From CADEED01 sp041395625 (lineage in GTDB: Bacteria; Pseudomonadota; Gammaproteobacteria; Steroidobacterales; Steroidobacteraceae): a DNA stretch of 64,000 nucleotides. Both the position numbers and the translations under genes were made by a program. The DNA lies in assembly GCA_041395625.1 (NCBI GenBank), contig JAWLAE010000002.1, positions 682,001 through 746,000 of the forward strand, in the 5' to 3' direction. The notes beneath the pieces are model-generated. The model searched no databases. It worked only from the letters and a program-made list of their open reading frames with translations, and was not told the DNA's origin. Positions 61,867-64,000 of the stretch are shown here, one piece after another (position 1 is the stretch's first letter; each line of letters opens with the position of its first letter).

Positions 61867-64000
61867 ATGGAAAAAGTCTACTTACCGCAGGCGCTCGAAC
61901 AGCGCATCTACGCAAACTGGGAGGCCGCCGGCTGGTTTGCGCCGCAAGGGAATGGTCCGGGCTATTGCATCATGCTGCCACCACCCAATGTGACCGGAAC
62001 CTTGCACATGGGGCACGCATTTCAGCACACCTTGATGGATGTGCTGACGCGCTGGCACCGCATGCGTGGCGACCGGACGCTCTGGCAATCCGGCACCGAT
62101 CATGCGGGTATCGCCACGCAGATGGTCGTGGAGCGGCAGCTGAATGCGGCCGGTCAGCATCGGCTCGACCTGGGTCGCGACGCGTTCGTCGAGCGGGTGT
62201 GGCAGTGGAAGGAGCAGTCGGGTGGCACGATTACGCGCCAGATGCGACGGCTCGGCGATTCGGTCGACTGGTCACGCGACAAGTTCACCATGGACCCGGA
62301 GCTGTCGCGCGCCGTGACGGAAGTGTTCGTGCGCCTGCACGAAAAGGGACTTATCTATCGCGGCAAACGGCTCGTGAACTGGGATCCGGTACTGCTCACA
62401 GCCGTTTCGGACCTCGAAGTGCTGTCGGAAGAAGAGCAAGGCAGTCTGTGGCATCTGCGCTACCCACTCATCGATGGCAGCGGTCATGTGATCGTCGCGA
62501 CGACCAGGCCGGAGACCATGCTCGGCGACACCGCCGTGGCGGTCCATCCCGAGGACGAGCGGTATCGCGGCCTGATCGGCAAGCGGATCGCCTTGCCACT
62601 CGCAGGCCGCGACATCCCAATCATCGCCGATGACTATGTGGACCCCAGCTTTGGCTCGGGCTGCGTCAAGATTACGCCCGCTCACGACTTCAACGATTAC
62701 GACGTGGGTCAGCGCCATCAGCTTGCCCAGATCAACATCTTCACGCCCGACGCGCGCATCAATGACAACGGGCCGGTCGCCTACCGTGGGCTCGATCGTG
62801 CCACGGCGCGCAAGCAGATCGTGGCGGATCTCGAGGCAGCCGGGCTTATCGACAAGGTCGACGCGCACAAGTTGATGGTGCCGCGCGGCGACCGCACCGG
62901 CGCGGTAATCGAGCCGTACCTGACGGATCAGTGGTATGTGAAGATCGCGCCGCTGGCGGCGCCGGCGATCCGCGCGGTCGAAGATGGCAGCATCCGCTTC
63001 GTGCCGGAGAACTGGAACCGGACCTACTTCGAGTGGATGCGAAATATCAAGGACTGGTGCATCAGTCGTCAGCTGTGGTGGGGCCATCGCATCCCCGCTT
63101 GGTATGGGCCGGACGGCGCGATCTACGTCGGTCGCAGCGAGACCGAGGTGCGCCGACAGCATCAGCTCGGTGCGGAGGTGGCGTTGCGCCAGGACGAGGA
63201 CGTGCTCGACACCTGGTTCTCCTCGGCCCTTTGGCCGTTCTCGACACTCGGCTGGCCGGAGGCGACGCCAGAACTCGAGCAGTTCTACCCGACGAACGTG
63301 CTGGTCACTGGCTTCGATATCATCTTCTTCTGGGTCGCCCGCATGGTGATGATGGGCATCGAATTCACCGGCGACGTGCCATTTCGGGACATCTATATCA
63401 CCGGGCTGATACGCGACGAGCGCGGCGACAAGATGTCGAAGTCGAAAGGCAACGTGATCGATCCGCTCGATATCATTGACGGCATCGATCTCGACACACT
63501 GGTTGCCAAGCGCACGACTGGGCTGATGCAGCCACATCTCGCCAAGTCGATCGAGAAGGCCACTCGCATGCAGTTCCCGGCGGGTATCGAACCGTATGGC
63601 ACGGACGCGTTGCGATTCACGTTTGCTGCCTTGGCCGGCCCTTCGCGCGACATCCGCTTCGATCTTGGCCGCGTGGGCGGCTATCGCAATTTCTGCAACA
63701 AGTTGTGGAACGCCGCGCGCTTCGTGCTGCTGGTGCTGGAAGGCCAAGACGGTGCCATCCCGGCCGACGATCTCACCGGTCCGCACGAATTGTCCGTCGC
63801 GGACCGCTGGATACGCTCACGCTTCGGTCACATGCTACGCACGCTCGATACGGCACTCACCGACTATCGCTTCGATTTCGCCGCGACGGCGCTCTACGAA
63901 TTCACCTGGTACGAATTCTGCGACTGGTATCTCGAGCTCACCAAGCCCGTACTGCAGTCCGACAGTGTGCCGGATGCGCTGAAACGCGGCGCGCGCCGGA
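61867..64000 (+). CDS. valS: Valyl-tRNA synthetase, 3' end beyond window
   Basis: The first 711 residues of a class I synthetase of about 920-950 residues are visible. They include the HIGH motif in PPPNVTGTLHMGHAF (near 40-54), the editing domain with TTRPETMLGDTAVAVHP, the ISRQLWWGHRIP segment and KMSKS in GDKMSKSKGNVIDP (near 522-527), then the start of the anticodon-binding region. It is 30 bp after holC. Confidence 0.97.
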   Translation, partial: MEKVYLPQALEQRIYANWEAAGWFAPQGNGPGYCIMLPPPNVTGTLHMGHAFQHTLMDVLTRWHRMRGDRTLWQSGTDHAGIATQMVVERQLNAAGQHRLDLGRDAFVERVWQWKEQSGGTITRQMRRLGDSVDWSRDKFTMDPELSRAVTEVFVRLHEKGLIYRGKRLVNWDPVLLTAVSDLEVLSEEEQGSLWHLRYPLIDGSGHVIVATTRPETMLGDTAVAVHPEDERYRGLIGKRIALPLAGRDIPIIADDYVDPSFGSGCVKITPAHDFNDYDVGQRHQLAQINIFTPDARINDNGPVAYRGLDRATARKQIVADLEAAGLIDKVDAHKLMVPRGDRTGAVIEPYLTDQWYVKIAPLAAPAIRAVEDGSIRFVPENWNRTYFEWMRNIKDWCISRQLWWGHRIPAWYGPDGAIYVGRSETEVRRQHQLGAEVALRQDEDVLDTWFSSALWPFSTLGWPEATPELEQFYPTNVLVTGFDIIFFWVARMVMMGIEFTGDVPFRDIYITGLIRDERGDKMSKSKGNVIDPLDIIDGIDLDTLVAKRTTGLMQPHLAKSIEKATRMQFPAGIEPYGTDALRFTFAALAGPSRDIRFDLGRVGGYRNFCNKLWNAARFVLLVLEGQDGAIPADDLTGPHELSVADRWIRSRFGHMLRTLDTALTDYRFDFAATALYEFTWYEFCDWYLELTKPVLQSDSVPDALKRGARR

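Noticed and set aside
62272..63786. 504-residue minus-strand frame over valS
   Set aside because: Complete overlap with a clear valyl-tRNA synthetase; composition is that of an antisense shadow.

Overview
The window is high-GC DNA from a gammaproteobacterium. The evidence is gene order. nnr-tsaE-amiB-mutL-miaA-hfq-hflX-hflK-hflC-purA (minus strand, about 1-11 kb) with queG divergent to nnr is the classical gammaproteobacterial cluster. pcnB-folK-dNK-panB-panC and pepA-holC-valS with lptG divergent are also typical. A MutL with an endonuclease-type motif, GldG/DUF4340 genes, DUF2934, paired universal stress proteins and an A2M/PBP1C pair fit an environmental, non-enteric lineage. A Steroidobacter/Nevskia/Xanthomonas-side placement is only a guess.

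Layout. 1-11 kb: purine synthesis, HflKC/HflX/Hfq, tRNA modification, mismatch repair, cell-wall amidase, NAD(P)HX repair. 11-16.5 kb: queG, then the pantothenate/folate/poly(A) polymerase operon. 16.58-26.62 kb: a tRNA-Glu(CTC) gene carrying a roughly 10-kb integrated element bounded by 47-bp direct repeats. 26.6-40 kb: SDR, EF-hand protein, DUF3313 lipoprotein-like protein, cyclopropane fatty acid synthase, AidB-like flavoprotein, alpha-2-macroglobulin and PBP1C. 40-50.7 kb: a stress and signalling district (DUF2934, Hsp20, receiver proteins, two tandem-domain universal stress proteins, APH/P-loop fusion, glutaredoxin-DinB fusion, DksA/TraR protein, PAS histidine kinase with FixJ-type regulator, pseudo-receiver with GNAT, MgtC-type membrane protein). 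50.7-58.7 kb: c- and b-type cytochromes, a VOC protein and a four-gene GldA/F/G-like ABC operon. 58.7-64 kb: lptG, pepA, holC and the first part of valS.

The most unusual part is the element. From attR towards attL, nearly all genes run on the minus strand: tyrosine integrase, an unknown gene, an AlpA-like regulator, a zinc-ribbon primase-like protein, a RepA-type helicase, a possible replication origin with a 47-nt inverted repeat, small Cys-rich proteins, an SSB-tailed protein, three unknown small genes, then a fused prohead protease-HK97 capsid protein with two small structural-type genes, and finally a membrane protein and a small Cys protein next to attL. I find no portal, terminase, tail or lysis gene. 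The capsid block is bracketed by two imperfect direct repeats of about 80 bp. The set looks like a phage satellite (PICI-like) reduced to replication plus its own capsid, or a prophage remnant of the same content.
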